Shown piece after piece: positions 8,157 through 17,033 of a DNA stretch of 64,000 nt. Where the stretch lies: the NCBI RefSeq assembly GCF_004349055.1, contig NZ_SMKX01000024.1, positions 19,887-83,886 of the forward strand, given 5' to 3'. The DNA comes from Kribbella antibiotica (GTDB lineage: Bacteria; Actinomycetota; Actinomycetes; Propionibacteriales; Kribbellaceae). Both the position numbers and the translations under genes were made by a program. Position 1 is the stretch's first letter; each line of letters begins with the position of its first letter. The notes under the pieces are model-generated. The model did no database searches. It was not told the origin of the DNA and saw only the letters and a list, made by a program, of their open reading frames with translations.

Positions 8157-9083
8157 GTGACAATCACGCTGGGAGAGACACCGACGCGGATCCGGGCCGA
8201 GCTGGTGGCGCTCGACGAACGGTTCGCGATCGCCGGGGACGACTACGTCGAGTGCCTGTACGACGGCGGTCGCTGGCTGGAGGGACCGGCGTACGCACCG
8301 GCCTGGCGCAGCCTGATCTTCAGCGACATCCCGAATGACCGTCTGCTGCGCTGGGACGAGGTGTCGGGGCAGACGACGGTCTTCCGGCAGCCGTCCGGGT
8401 TCATCAACGGCAACACCATCGACGGGCAGGGCCGGCTGGTGAGCTGCGCGCAAGGCGAGCGCCAGGTGATCCGGACCGAGTACGACGGATCGCGCACGGT
8501 GCTCGCGTCGCATCTGGACGGCAAGCGGCTGAACAGTCCGAACGATGTCGTCGTCCGGAGCGACGGTTCGGTCTGGTTCACCGACCCGCCGTACGGGATC
8601 ACCTCGAACTACGAGGGACACGCGGGGGAGCAGGAGCTCGACGGCTGCTACGTCTACCGGATCGACCCCAGCGGCCGGTTGACTGTCGTCGCGGACGACT
8701 TCCTCCGGCCGAACGGGCTGGCCTTCTCCCTCGACGAGACCGAGCTGTACGTCGTCGACACCCCGGGCCTGCACATTCGACGGTTCACGGTTGATGGCGA
8801 GAAGCTGACCGGGGGCGAGGTGTTCGCGCCGTGCACGGCCGGCCGGTTCGACGGGATCCGGCTGGACGAGACCGGCCGGGTCTGGGCCGCGACCCATGAA
8901 GGCGTGCACTGCTTCGCGCCGGACGGCACCCTGATCGGCAAGCTACTGCTCCCCGACATCGTCTCCAATCTGACCTTCGGCGGCCCGCGCGGCAACCGAT
9001 TGTTCGTCACGGCAACAACTTCGGTCTGGTCCTGGCACCTCACCACCCGTGGAGCACCCCCGCCGTACGCCACAAAGGAATAG
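8157..9083 (+). CDS. SMP-30/gluconolactonase/LRE-like protein, copy 1
   Basis: A 308-residue six-bladed beta-propeller of the SMP-30 family. Metal-site and propeller signatures are visible: WLEGPAY (Glu42), LNSPNDVVV, FTDPPYG, and RPNGLAF. Family members hydrolyse sugar lactones or similar lactones with a divalent metal. There is no signal peptide. GTG 8157 follows GGAGGGG. A close paralogue begins 42 bp later, with matching DIPNDRLLRWDE, DGSVWFTDP and VSNLTFGG blocks, so the pair arose by tandem duplication. With the downstream STAND genes it could form one long transcript. Confidence 0.9.
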   Translation: MTITLGETPTRIRAELVALDERFAIAGDDYVECLYDGGRWLEGPAYAPAWRSLIFSDIPNDRLLRWDEVSGQTTVFRQPSGFINGNTIDGQGRLVSCAQGERQVIRTEYDGSRTVLASHLDGKRLNSPNDVVVRSDGSVWFTDPPYGITSNYEGHAGEQELDGCYVYRIDPSGRLTVVADDFLRPNGLAFSLDETELYVVDTPGLHIRRFTVDGEKLTGGEVFAPCTAGRFDGIRLDETGRVWAATHEGVHCFAPDGTLIGKLLLPDIVSNLTFGGPRGNRLFVTATTSVWSWHLTTRGAPPPYATKE

Positions 9084-9125
9084 GCTCACCCCTGGATCTG
9101 CAGCCGAGCTTCTCCAGGAGTGGTG

Positions 9126-10046
9126 ATGACGGGCATTCTCGAACCGCTGGCCGGAACTGTGCCGGCGGAGTGGGAGAAGTTCGACGACCGGTTCAACGGG
9201 ATCCGGGGTGACCACCACCTGGAGCGACTGTGGACCGGCGGCCGCTGGCTCGAGGGACCGGTGTATTCGCCGGCCGGGCGGTATCTGCTCTGGAGCGATA
9301 TTCCGAACGACCGGATCCTGCGCTGGGACGAGACGTCGTACCAGGTCTCGGCTTTCCGGACACCGGCCGGAAACACGAACGGTCATACCCTCGACCAGGA
9401 GGGCCGGCTCGTCAGCTGTGAGCACGGGAACCGGCGCGTCACCCGCACCGAGCACAACGGGAAGATCAGCGTGCTCGCCGACTCGCACGAGGGCAACCGG
9501 TTCAACAGCCCGAACGACGTCGTGGTCAAGCGCGACGGCTCGGTCTGGTTCACAGACCCGTCGTACGGGATCCAGAGCGACTACGAGGGCTACGCCGGGG
9601 AGATCGAGACGGGCGGGTGCCATGTCTATCGAGTGGCGGACGGTGTTCTGACCCGGGTCGCTGACGACTTCGCCGGACCCAACGGACTGGCGTTCTCACC
9701 GGACGAGTCCGTGCTCTACATCACCGACACCGAGCGGGCCCACCTGCGGGCGTTCAGGGTCGAGGGCGACCGGATCAGCGGTGGCGAGGTCTTCGCCGAG
9801 TGCGGGAACGGCGCTTTCGACGGGATCCGGATCGACACGGCAGGCCGGGTCTGGGCCTCGGCGGCGGACGGCGTGCACGTCTATCACCCGGACGGCACGC
9901 TGCTCGGCAAGCTACTGGTGCCCGAGACCGTCTCCAACCTGACCTTCGGTGGCGCCAAGCGGAACCGCCTCTTCATCACCGCCACCACGTCCGTCTACTC
10001 CCTCTTCACCACAGTCAACGGCGCCGCCCAGCCTTATGACCGCTGA
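9126..10046 (+). CDS. SMP-30/gluconolactonase/LRE-like protein, copy 2
   Basis: A 306-residue paralogue of the preceding gene with the same propeller signatures (WLEGPVY, FNSPNDVVV, FTDPSYG, GPNGLAF, FDGIRIDTAGRVWA). ATG 9126 is chosen because CAGGAG ends six bases before it; two in-frame GTG codons at 9120 and 9123 are too close to that site. Its 3' end overlaps the first STAND gene by 11 bases, which suggests translational coupling. The enzyme would open a lactone; whether the product is sensed by the STAND proteins is an open question raised only by the linkage. Confidence 0.9.
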   Translation: MTGILEPLAGTVPAEWEKFDDRFNGIRGDHHLERLWTGGRWLEGPVYSPAGRYLLWSDIPNDRILRWDETSYQVSAFRTPAGNTNGHTLDQEGRLVSCEHGNRRVTRTEHNGKISVLADSHEGNRFNSPNDVVVKRDGSVWFTDPSYGIQSDYEGYAGEIETGGCHVYRVADGVLTRVADDFAGPNGLAFSPDESVLYITDTERAHLRAFRVEGDRISGGEVFAECGNGAFDGIRIDTAGRVWASAADGVHVYHPDGTLLGKLLVPETVSNLTFGGAKRNRLFITATTSVYSLFTTVNGAAQPYDR

Positions 10047-12378
10047 GTTCGGCCCGGTACTGCGGAAGTTCCGCAAAGCCGCGGGCCTCTCGCAGGAGCG
10101 GCTCGCGGCAACGTCAGGCGTGAGTGTCGAGGCGATCAAGACCCTGGAGTCCGGCCGCCGCCGGAATCCGCGGTCGATCACGCTCCGGCTGCTGGGCGAC
10201 GGGCTCGGGCTGACCACTCGGCAGCGGACCGAGCTCGCCGCCGCAGCCTCCCCGACAGAGCGGGCGCGGACGCCGCGTCAACTGCCCGACGACCTGGTCT
10301 ATTTCAACGGACGTGGGCGCCAGGTCGCCGAGCTCGAACGGCTCTTTACCGCCGTGGAGCGTAGGCCGGGCGTCGTTCTCACGTCGGCGGTCGCCGGGAT
10401 GGGCGGGATCGGCAAGACCGCGCTCGGGGTCCACGTCGCGCATCGCGTCGCGGAGCGGTTCCCGGACGGCCAGCTGTACCTCAATCTGCGCGGGTTCGGC
10501 CCGGCCCGGCCGATGACGGTGCTGGAGGCACTTGGTCGGCTGTCTGTCAGCCTGGGACTGGAAGCGCCGGAGGATCCGGATGACGTCCATGAAGCGGCTG
10601 CTCGGTATCGCTCGGCGCTGGCCGGCCGTCGCGTGCTGGTCGTGCTGGACGACGCCGTTGACGCCGCGCAGGTGGCGCCATTGTTGCCGGGGGCATCTAC
10701 CTGCGCCGTTCTGATCACCAGTCGCCGGACGCTGACCGGCCTGCCCGGCGTCGCCCACCTCTCGCTCGACGTCCTGCCCGACGACGAGGCCCTGCGGATG
10801 CTGGAAGTGATCGTCGGCGACGAGCGGATCGCGAACGACCCGGTGAGCGCGCTGTCGATCGTCCGGCTCTGCGGCGCGCTCCCGCTCGCTCTGCACATCG
10901 CCGGCGGTCGGCTTGCCGACCAGCCCACCTGGACCGCTGCCGATCTGAACGCCCGGCTGACGGACAGCCGACGCCGTCTCGACGAACTCTCGGACGGCAA
11001 CCGCGATGTCCGGGCGAGTATCGAGTTCTCGCTGACCGCCGGCGACACCGCCACGGTTGCGGCCTTTGAGCTGCTCGGTCTGCACCACGGTGAGGAGCTC
11101 GACCTCCGCGTCGCCGCCACACTGCTCGACCTGCCGATCGGCGAGACCGAGGAGCGGCTGGAGCACCTGGTCGATCTCCATCTGCTGGAATCCGTTGCGC
11201 CGCGCCGCTACCGGATGCACGACTTGATCCGCAGCTACGTCCAGGAGACGACCGCCCGTCGTACCGACGCAGCGTCCCGCGAGGCTGCTCGCCTGCGGGT
11301 CCTGCGGCTCTACCTGGCGATGGCCTGGCGAAGCCGCGAGCTGAACTTCCAGACCCAGTTGGCCACGGACTGGGGTGTCGCCGCCTGGACGGCGGCCGCG
11401 GGCAACCTGTCGATGGACGAGATCTTCGCCTGGTTCGACATCGAGATCGACGAGCTCGCCGCCGCCGTCCGGCGAGCCGTCGACGGATCCCCGGCGGAAC
11501 AAGCGCTGGTCGCGAAGATCGTGCTCGGCCTGCTCCCGTACTTCCACATCCGCCGCCGCTATCCCGACGGTGTCGCGCTGGCGACCATCGCGCTGGCCAC
11601 GGTCGGGTCCGACCCGTTCGCGGCCGCACTCACGCCGTACGAGTTGGCTCAGCAGTGTGGCGCGGCCGGCCTGTACGAGCAGGCTGTCGACTACATGACG
11701 CTTGCACTGCAGGCACCGAAAACAGTCGAGTACGCCGAACAGCACGCTGAGGCTGAGATCTTCCTCGGCGAGTTCCTGATGGAGCTCGGCCGCCTCGACG
11801 AGGCCGCCGCCTCCGCCCACGCCGGCGTGGCCCGCGCGGCGAGCCTGGGCGCGGAGATCACCGAAGCCGACGGCCGCCTGATCCTGGGCACCATCGCCGG
11901 CCGCCAGGACCTGCACACCGTCCAGGATCAAGAGTTCCAGCGCGCAGTCGACGTCGTACGGCGCAGGAGCACGCCGCAGGCGGCGCATTACATCCTGCTG
12001 CATGTCGGCATCTCGTATCGCGACAGCGGCCAACTCCTCGAAGCCGCGGCCTACTTCGAGCTGTGCCGTACGTCGGCTCTCGCAGCCGGCTACGACCACG
12101 CGGTCGCCGAGGCGCTGGAAGGACTCGGCCAAGTAGAGCTTGCCCGCAGCAACTTTTCGGCCGCCGAACAGCACCTGCGCGACGCACTGGACATCGTGCA
12201 AGGAACCTGGCAACCCGAAGCCCGCATCCGCGAACTGCTGGGCCAGGTGCTCGCGGCGGCCGACCGGCGGACCGAAGCTGAGGCCGAGTGGAGGCTCGCC
12301 TTGGACCTCCTGGTCCGGCACGGCTCCCACCGTGCTGCTGATGACGTTCGCGGCTTGTTGAGCACCTCCGATGTCTGA
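10036..12378 (+). CDS. STAND ATPase, XRE-HTH/NB-ARC/TPR, array copy 1
   Basis: A 780-residue protein starting at ATG 10036. Residues 4-60 are an XRE-type helix-turn-helix (FGPVLRKFRKAAGLSQERLA, SGVSVEAIKTLESGRRR). An NB-ARC ATPase follows: Walker A GMGGIGKT with Lys127, Walker B VLVVLDDA, sensor segment ITSRR, GALPLAL, and an MHD motif at 394-396 in YRMHDLIRSYV. The C-terminal third is helical TPR-like repeats (FLGEFLMELGRLDEAAASA, ISYRDSGQLLEAAAYFE). STAND proteins switch from ADP-bound to ATP-bound oligomers on ligand sensing; with an HTH, the output is presumably DNA binding. It overlaps copy 2 by 8 bases (ATGTCTGA). Most similar to copy 2. Confidence 0.9.
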   Translation: MTAEFGPVLRKFRKAAGLSQERLAATSGVSVEAIKTLESGRRRNPRSITLRLLGDGLGLTTRQRTELAAAASPTERARTPRQLPDDLVYFNGRGRQVAELERLFTAVERRPGVVLTSAVAGMGGIGKTALGVHVAHRVAERFPDGQLYLNLRGFGPARPMTVLEALGRLSVSLGLEAPEDPDDVHEAAARYRSALAGRRVLVVLDDAVDAAQVAPLLPGASTCAVLITSRRTLTGLPGVAHLSLDVLPDDEALRMLEVIVGDERIANDPVSALSIVRLCGALPLALHIAGGRLADQPTWTAADLNARLTDSRRRLDELSDGNRDVRASIEFSLTAGDTATVAAFELLGLHHGEELDLRVAATLLDLPIGETEERLEHLVDLHLLESVAPRRYRMHDLIRSYVQETTARRTDAASREAARLRVLRLYLAMAWRSRELNFQTQLATDWGVAAWTAAAGNLSMDEIFAWFDIEIDELAAAVRRAVDGSPAEQALVAKIVLGLLPYFHIRRRYPDGVALATIALATVGSDPFAAALTPYELAQQCGAAGLYEQAVDYMTLALQAPKTVEYAEQHAEAEIFLGEFLMELGRLDEAAASAHAGVARAASLGAEITEADGRLILGTIAGRQDLHTVQDQEFQRAVDVVRRRSTPQAAHYILLHVGISYRDSGQLLEAAAYFELCRTSALAAGYDHAVAEALEGLGQVELARSNFSAAEQHLRDALDIVQGTWQPEARIRELLGQVLAAADRRTEAEAEWRLALDLLVRHGSHRAADDVRGLLSTSDV

Positions 12379-14695
12379 CTTCGGCCCGGTACTGCGGAAG
12401 TTCCGCAAGGCCGCCGGGTGGTCGCAGGAGCGGCTCTCGGCGGAGTCAGGGGTCAGCGCCGAGGCGATCAAGGCGCTGGAGGCGGGGCGCCACCGGCATC
12501 CTCGATGGCTCACGCTGAAGCTGCTCGGCGAAGGCTTGGCGCTGACCGAAGCGCAGCGGGCCGAGTTGGTTGCCGCCGGCTCCAGAACCATGGTCCGGGC
12601 CGGTACGCCGCGGGAGCTGCCGGACGATGCCGTCGATTTCAACGGACGCTCGGAACAGGTGGCCGAGCTGCAGCAGATGTTCACGTCCGGCGAGACGCGA
12701 CCAGGCGTTGTGGCGACGGCGGCGATCGTCGGGATGGGCGGTATCGGCAAGACGGCGCTGGCTGTTCACGTCGCGCATCGGGTGGCTGACCAGTACCCGG
12801 ACGGCCAGCTTTATCTGAATCTGCGCGGGTTCGGCCCGGGCGAGCCGTTGACGGTGCTGGAGGCGCTCGGCCGGCTGTCCGACAGCCTGGGATTGCAGCC
12901 GCCTGAAGGTCCGGAGGACGTCCATGAAGCGGCTGCCCGCTACCGCTCGGCGTTGGCCGGTCGCCGAGTCCTGGTCATGCTGGATGACGCCGCCGACGCC
13001 GCACAGGTGGCTGCATTGTTGCCAGGGGCATCTACCTGCGCCGTACTGATCACAAGCCGCCGGGCCATGACCGGCCTGCCCGGCGTTGCGCACCTCTTGC
13101 TCGACGTCCTGCCCGACGCCGAGGCCCTGCGGATGCTGGCCATGATCGTCGGCGACGACCGGACCGTGACCGACCCGGTGAGCGCGCTGTCGATCGTCCG
13201 GCTCTGCGGCTCCCTGCCGCTCGCCCTGCACATCGCCGGCGGCCGGCTTGCCGACCAGCCCACCTGGACCGCTGCCGATCTGAACGTCCGGCTGACGGAC
13301 AGCCGACGCCGTCTCGACGAACTGTCCGACGGCAACCGCGATGTCCGGGCGAGTATCGAATTCTCGCTGGCCGCCGGCGACACTGCCACGGTCGACGCGT
13401 TCGAGTTGCTCGGTCTGCACCACGGTGAGGAACTCGACCTCCGCGTCGCCGCCGCACTGCTCGATCTGCCGATCGCCGAAACCGAGGAGCGGCTGGAACA
13501 CCTGGTCGACCTCCATCTGCTGGAATCCGTGGCGCCGCGCCGGTACCGCCTGCACGACCTGATCCGCGACTACGTCCAGGAGACGACTGACCGTCGTACC
13601 GACGCAGCGTCGCGCGAGGCTGCTCGAGTGCGGGTACTGCGGCTTTACCTGGCGATGGCCTGGCGGAGCAGCGAGCACTTCCAGAACCGGCTGGCCACGG
13701 ACTGGGGTGCCTCCGACTGGTCCGCGGCTGCGGGCAGGCTGTCGATGGACGAGATCTTCGCCTGGTTCGACATCGAGATCGACGAGATCGCGGCCGCTGT
13801 CCGGCGAGCTGCCGACGGATCGCCCGCGGAACAAGCACTCGTCGCGAAGATCGTGCTCGGCCTGGTCCCGTACTTCGGTATCCGCCGTCGCCATTCCGAC
13901 GGCGTCGCGCTCGCGACCATCGCGCTGGCCACGGCCGGGGCCGACCCGTTCGCGGCCGCACTCACGCCGCACTCGTTGGCTCAGCAGTATGGTGCGGCCG
14001 GTCTGTACGAGCAGGCCGTTGACTACATGACGGTTGCGCTGCAGGCGCCGAAGTTGATTGAGTACGCCGAGCAGCAAGCCTGGGGGGAGGTCTGCCTCGG
14101 CGAGTTCCTGATGGAGCTCGGCCGCCTCGACGAGGCCGCCGCCGCGGCCCGCAGCGGCGTTGCTCGCGCCATCCGCGTCGGTGCGGAGCGCACCGAGGCC
14201 GCCGGCCGCTTGATCCTCGGCACGATCGCCGGTCGCCAAGGCCTGCCGGACGTGCAGGATCAGGAGTTCGGGCGCGCCGTCGAAGTCGTCCGGCAGATTG
14301 CCCCACAAGCGGCGCACTACATCCTTCTGCACGTCGGCATCTCCTACCGCGACAGCGGTCAGCTCCTGGAGGCCGCGGCCTACTTCGAGATGTGCCGGAC
14401 GGCGGCCCTCGCCGTCGGCTACGACCACGCGGTCGCCGAAGCACTGGAAGGCCTCGGCCAGGTAGAGCTTGCCCGGGGCAACCTTTCCGCGGCCGAACAG
14501 CACCTGCGCGACGCACTCGAGATCGTGCAAGGAACCTGGCAACCCGAAGCCCGCATCCGCGAACTGCTCGGCCAGGTGCTGGCCGCCGCCGGCCGACAGG
14601 CCGACGCCCGCGTCGAGTGGACGCGGACCCTCGACCTCCTGGTCCGGCACGGCTCACCGCAAGCTGACGGCGTACGGGGATTGCTCAATGGCTGA
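12371..14695 (+). CDS. STAND ATPase, XRE-HTH/NB-ARC/TPR, array copy 2
   Basis: A 774-residue close paralogue of copy 1. HTH at 3-59 (FGPVLRKFRKAAGWSQERLS), Walker A GMGGIGKT with Lys127, Walker B VLVMLDDA, ITSRR, GSLPLAL, and the MHD-equivalent as LHD in YRLHDLIRDYV. TPR-like helices fill the last 250 residues, with long stretches nearly identical to copy 1 (HYILLHVGISYRDSGQLLE). Differences from copy 1 are scattered rather than clustered. The start ATG lies within the stop region of copy 1 and its own stop overlaps the start of copy 3 by 8 bases, so translation of the array is probably sequentially coupled and stoichiometric. Confidence 0.9.
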   Translation: MSDFGPVLRKFRKAAGWSQERLSAESGVSAEAIKALEAGRHRHPRWLTLKLLGEGLALTEAQRAELVAAGSRTMVRAGTPRELPDDAVDFNGRSEQVAELQQMFTSGETRPGVVATAAIVGMGGIGKTALAVHVAHRVADQYPDGQLYLNLRGFGPGEPLTVLEALGRLSDSLGLQPPEGPEDVHEAAARYRSALAGRRVLVMLDDAADAAQVAALLPGASTCAVLITSRRAMTGLPGVAHLLLDVLPDAEALRMLAMIVGDDRTVTDPVSALSIVRLCGSLPLALHIAGGRLADQPTWTAADLNVRLTDSRRRLDELSDGNRDVRASIEFSLAAGDTATVDAFELLGLHHGEELDLRVAAALLDLPIAETEERLEHLVDLHLLESVAPRRYRLHDLIRDYVQETTDRRTDAASREAARVRVLRLYLAMAWRSSEHFQNRLATDWGASDWSAAAGRLSMDEIFAWFDIEIDEIAAAVRRAADGSPAEQALVAKIVLGLVPYFGIRRRHSDGVALATIALATAGADPFAAALTPHSLAQQYGAAGLYEQAVDYMTVALQAPKLIEYAEQQAWGEVCLGEFLMELGRLDEAAAAARSGVARAIRVGAERTEAAGRLILGTIAGRQGLPDVQDQEFGRAVEVVRQIAPQAAHYILLHVGISYRDSGQLLEAAAYFEMCRTAALAVGYDHAVAEALEGLGQVELARGNLSAAEQHLRDALEIVQGTWQPEARIRELLGQVLAAAGRQADARVEWTRTLDLLVRHGSPQADGVRGLLNG

Positions 14696-17033
14696 ATTCG
14701 GCCCGGTACTACGGAAGTTCCGGAAAGCGGCCGGGTTCTCGCAGGAGCGGTTGGCGGGGGAGTCCGGGGTCAGCGTCGAGGCGATCAAGACGCTGGAGAA
14801 CGGACGCCGCCGCTATCCCTGGACACAAACCGTCAACCTGCTGGCCGCGGGGCTTCGGCTCGATGCTCGCGACCGCGCCGTGCTGAAGGCGGCGGCCGCT
14901 CGGCCCAAGATCGGTATCAACCGCCTCCCGCCGGATGTGGCGGATTTCGTCGGTCGCGCCGAACAGGTCGCCGCAGTGTCCGAGCTGCTGACCGACGGTG
15001 GCCAGGCACCTGGAGTGGTGGTCATCTCGGCGATCGCTGGGATGGGCGGTGTGGGTAAGACCGCGCTGGCTGTGCACGTCGCGCGTGAACTGGCGGGTCG
15101 GTTCGGCGACGGCGTGCTTTACGTGAACTTGCGCGGTTTCGGGGTCGGCGAACCGATGACGCCGCTGGAAGCCTTGAACGCCTTGCTCCAGCAACTTGGC
15201 TTCGCACTCCAGCGGCCGCCGGATTCCGCCGAGGAAGCGGGTGGTCTGTTCCGGACCGCCAGCGCGGCACGGAAGTTGCTGCTCGTGCTGGACAACGTCG
15301 CATCCGTCGAACAGGTCCTTCCGCTGCTTCCCGGTACGGCGACCTGTGCCGTCATCGTGACCAGTCGGCGTGCCCTGGTGGGTCTGCCCGGCGCACGGTC
15401 GCTCGCTCTCCCCGTCCTGCCGGCGGACGAAGCGCTGACCCTGCTGACCTCGGCGGCCGGCCGAGAGCGCATCGAAGGCGAGCCGCAGGCCGCCGTTGAA
15501 GTAGTTGCTCTCTGCGGATCGTTGCCGCTGGCACTCAGAATCGCCGGCCGCCGCCTGGCCGCCGAATCAACCTGGACCGTCGCCGACCTGGCCCACCAAC
15601 TCGCCGACGAAACAGCCCGCCTCGACGTGCTCGCCGATACGGAGCGCGGCGTACGGGCATCCATTGCGCTGTCCCTGAACGGTACGTCGGCGGCAGACAG
15701 GGCGGCGTACGAGATCTTCGGCCTGCTCGGCCTCCACGAGGGCGACGAGCTGGACCTGAAGGTCGCCGCCCGTCTGGTCGATCGTCCCGAGAAGGACGTC
15801 GAGCCTCTCCTGGAGCACCTGGTCGACCTGCACCTCCTGGAGTCGTCAGGCCCGCGGCGCTACCAATTCCACGATCTGGTCCGTGCCTACGCCCGAGAAC
15901 TGGCAGCGACCACCAGTACGGCGGACGAGCGGGCCGCCGCTCAGGGTCGGGTCTTCGCGCTGTATGTGGCAATGGCCTGGCAGTCCCGGGTGAAGTTCGG
16001 CATCAGGCGGCCCTCGAGGGACTACTTCGAGGAGGAATGGCTCAGCGGAGCCGAAGACCTTGAGTACGACGAGGTTCTGGACTGGTTGGACGTCGAGGCG
16101 AGCGAGATTGTCGCTGCGGCAGGCCGCTTGATGGCCGGCCCACATCCCGACCGTGCGGCTGTTGTCAGGCTCGCGGCCGGCATGGTGGTGTTCTGGGCTG
16201 TCCGTCGTCGACAGTCTGAAGGGCCACCGTTGGATGAGCTGGCTTTGACAGCGCTCAGGGACGACCCGGCTTGTGCTCCTCCGATGATCTTGGCTTTCAT
16301 CAGTCACCACACGGGACAGCACTACGCAGCCAGGTCGGACTTCGATACCTCGATAGTTCACCTGAGGAGCGTGATCGAGGTCTGCTCGGCGCAGGGCGAT
16401 CAGTCGTTTCTGAGCTTGAGCATGCCAGAGCTCGCCTTGTGCTTGGAGCGCGTGGGCCGGCTGGACGAGGCGATGGTGGTGGCTCGCTCCGCACTGGACC
16501 TGGCGCTGAGCCTTGCTGACGACATTGCCGAGAGCGAGGCCCGGCTCAGCATTGGGGTCATCGCTGGTCGCCTGGGGTGGTCGGCGGAGCAGGACCGGTC
16601 GTTCGAGCTGGGCGAATCGCTGATTCGCAGGAGCAGCCCGGAGCATGTCGACTTCCTCATCTCCACGATTGGGGAAAGCTACCTACGCTGCAACAGGAAC
16701 GAGAGTGCGCGGAGTTGGTTGCTGGAGCGGCAGGCCGAGTTCAGAGCCTCCGGCAACAAGTCCGCCTTGGCCGAGCTGCTTCAGTCCCTCGGGGCGGCCG
16801 AGATAGCACTGACGTCGTACGACGCGGCGGCGCCGGTGCTGTTCGAGGCACTCGAGCTGAATGGTGACAACAACAGCGAGCTGGAGGCACGGATCCGGCA
16901 TCAGTTGGGGCGCGCGTTGAATGGGCTCGGGCAGACCGAGCCCGCGCGGGAGCAGTGGTTGTTGGCATTGGAGCTGTACACCCGGTATGGATTGCCGCAG
17001 GCTGACGAGGTGCAGGGGTTGCTCAATGGCTGA
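14688..17033 (+). CDS. STAND ATPase, XRE-HTH/NB-ARC/TPR, array copy 3
   Basis: A 781-residue protein, first of the second subgroup. HTH at 3-59 (FGPVLRKFRKAAGFSQERLA), then DVADFVGRAEQV, Walker A GMGGVGKT with Lys124, Walker B LLLVLDNV (Asn where copies 1-2 have the second Asp), VTSRR, GSLPLAL, and FHD in YQFHDLVRAYA, the form common in actinobacterial AfsR-like ATPases. The TPR region is the most diverged in the array, with its own segments such as WAVRRRQSEGPP and ISHHTGQHYAARSDFD. The start is ATG 14688, inside the copy 2 stop; a longer frame from 14469 would only duplicate copy 2 sequence in another frame. Confidence 0.9.
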   Translation: MAEFGPVLRKFRKAAGFSQERLAGESGVSVEAIKTLENGRRRYPWTQTVNLLAAGLRLDARDRAVLKAAAARPKIGINRLPPDVADFVGRAEQVAAVSELLTDGGQAPGVVVISAIAGMGGVGKTALAVHVARELAGRFGDGVLYVNLRGFGVGEPMTPLEALNALLQQLGFALQRPPDSAEEAGGLFRTASAARKLLLVLDNVASVEQVLPLLPGTATCAVIVTSRRALVGLPGARSLALPVLPADEALTLLTSAAGRERIEGEPQAAVEVVALCGSLPLALRIAGRRLAAESTWTVADLAHQLADETARLDVLADTERGVRASIALSLNGTSAADRAAYEIFGLLGLHEGDELDLKVAARLVDRPEKDVEPLLEHLVDLHLLESSGPRRYQFHDLVRAYARELAATTSTADERAAAQGRVFALYVAMAWQSRVKFGIRRPSRDYFEEEWLSGAEDLEYDEVLDWLDVEASEIVAAAGRLMAGPHPDRAAVVRLAAGMVVFWAVRRRQSEGPPLDELALTALRDDPACAPPMILAFISHHTGQHYAARSDFDTSIVHLRSVIEVCSAQGDQSFLSLSMPELALCLERVGRLDEAMVVARSALDLALSLADDIAESEARLSIGVIAGRLGWSAEQDRSFELGESLIRRSSPEHVDFLISTIGESYLRCNRNESARSWLLERQAEFRASGNKSALAELLQSLGAAEIALTSYDAAAPVLFEALELNGDNNSELEARIRHQLGRALNGLGQTEPAREQWLLALELYTRYGLPQADEVQGLLNG

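Noticed and set aside
10114..12750. Very long open frame on the minus strand opposite STAND copy 1
   Set aside because: It is antisense to a well-supported gene, has Gln/Arg/Gly-biased composition without domains, and is the usual by-product of third-position GC bias.
12446..14650. Long minus-strand frame opposite STAND copy 2
   Set aside because: Same antisense composition artefact; recurs opposite copies of the same gene because the sense strand is duplicated.
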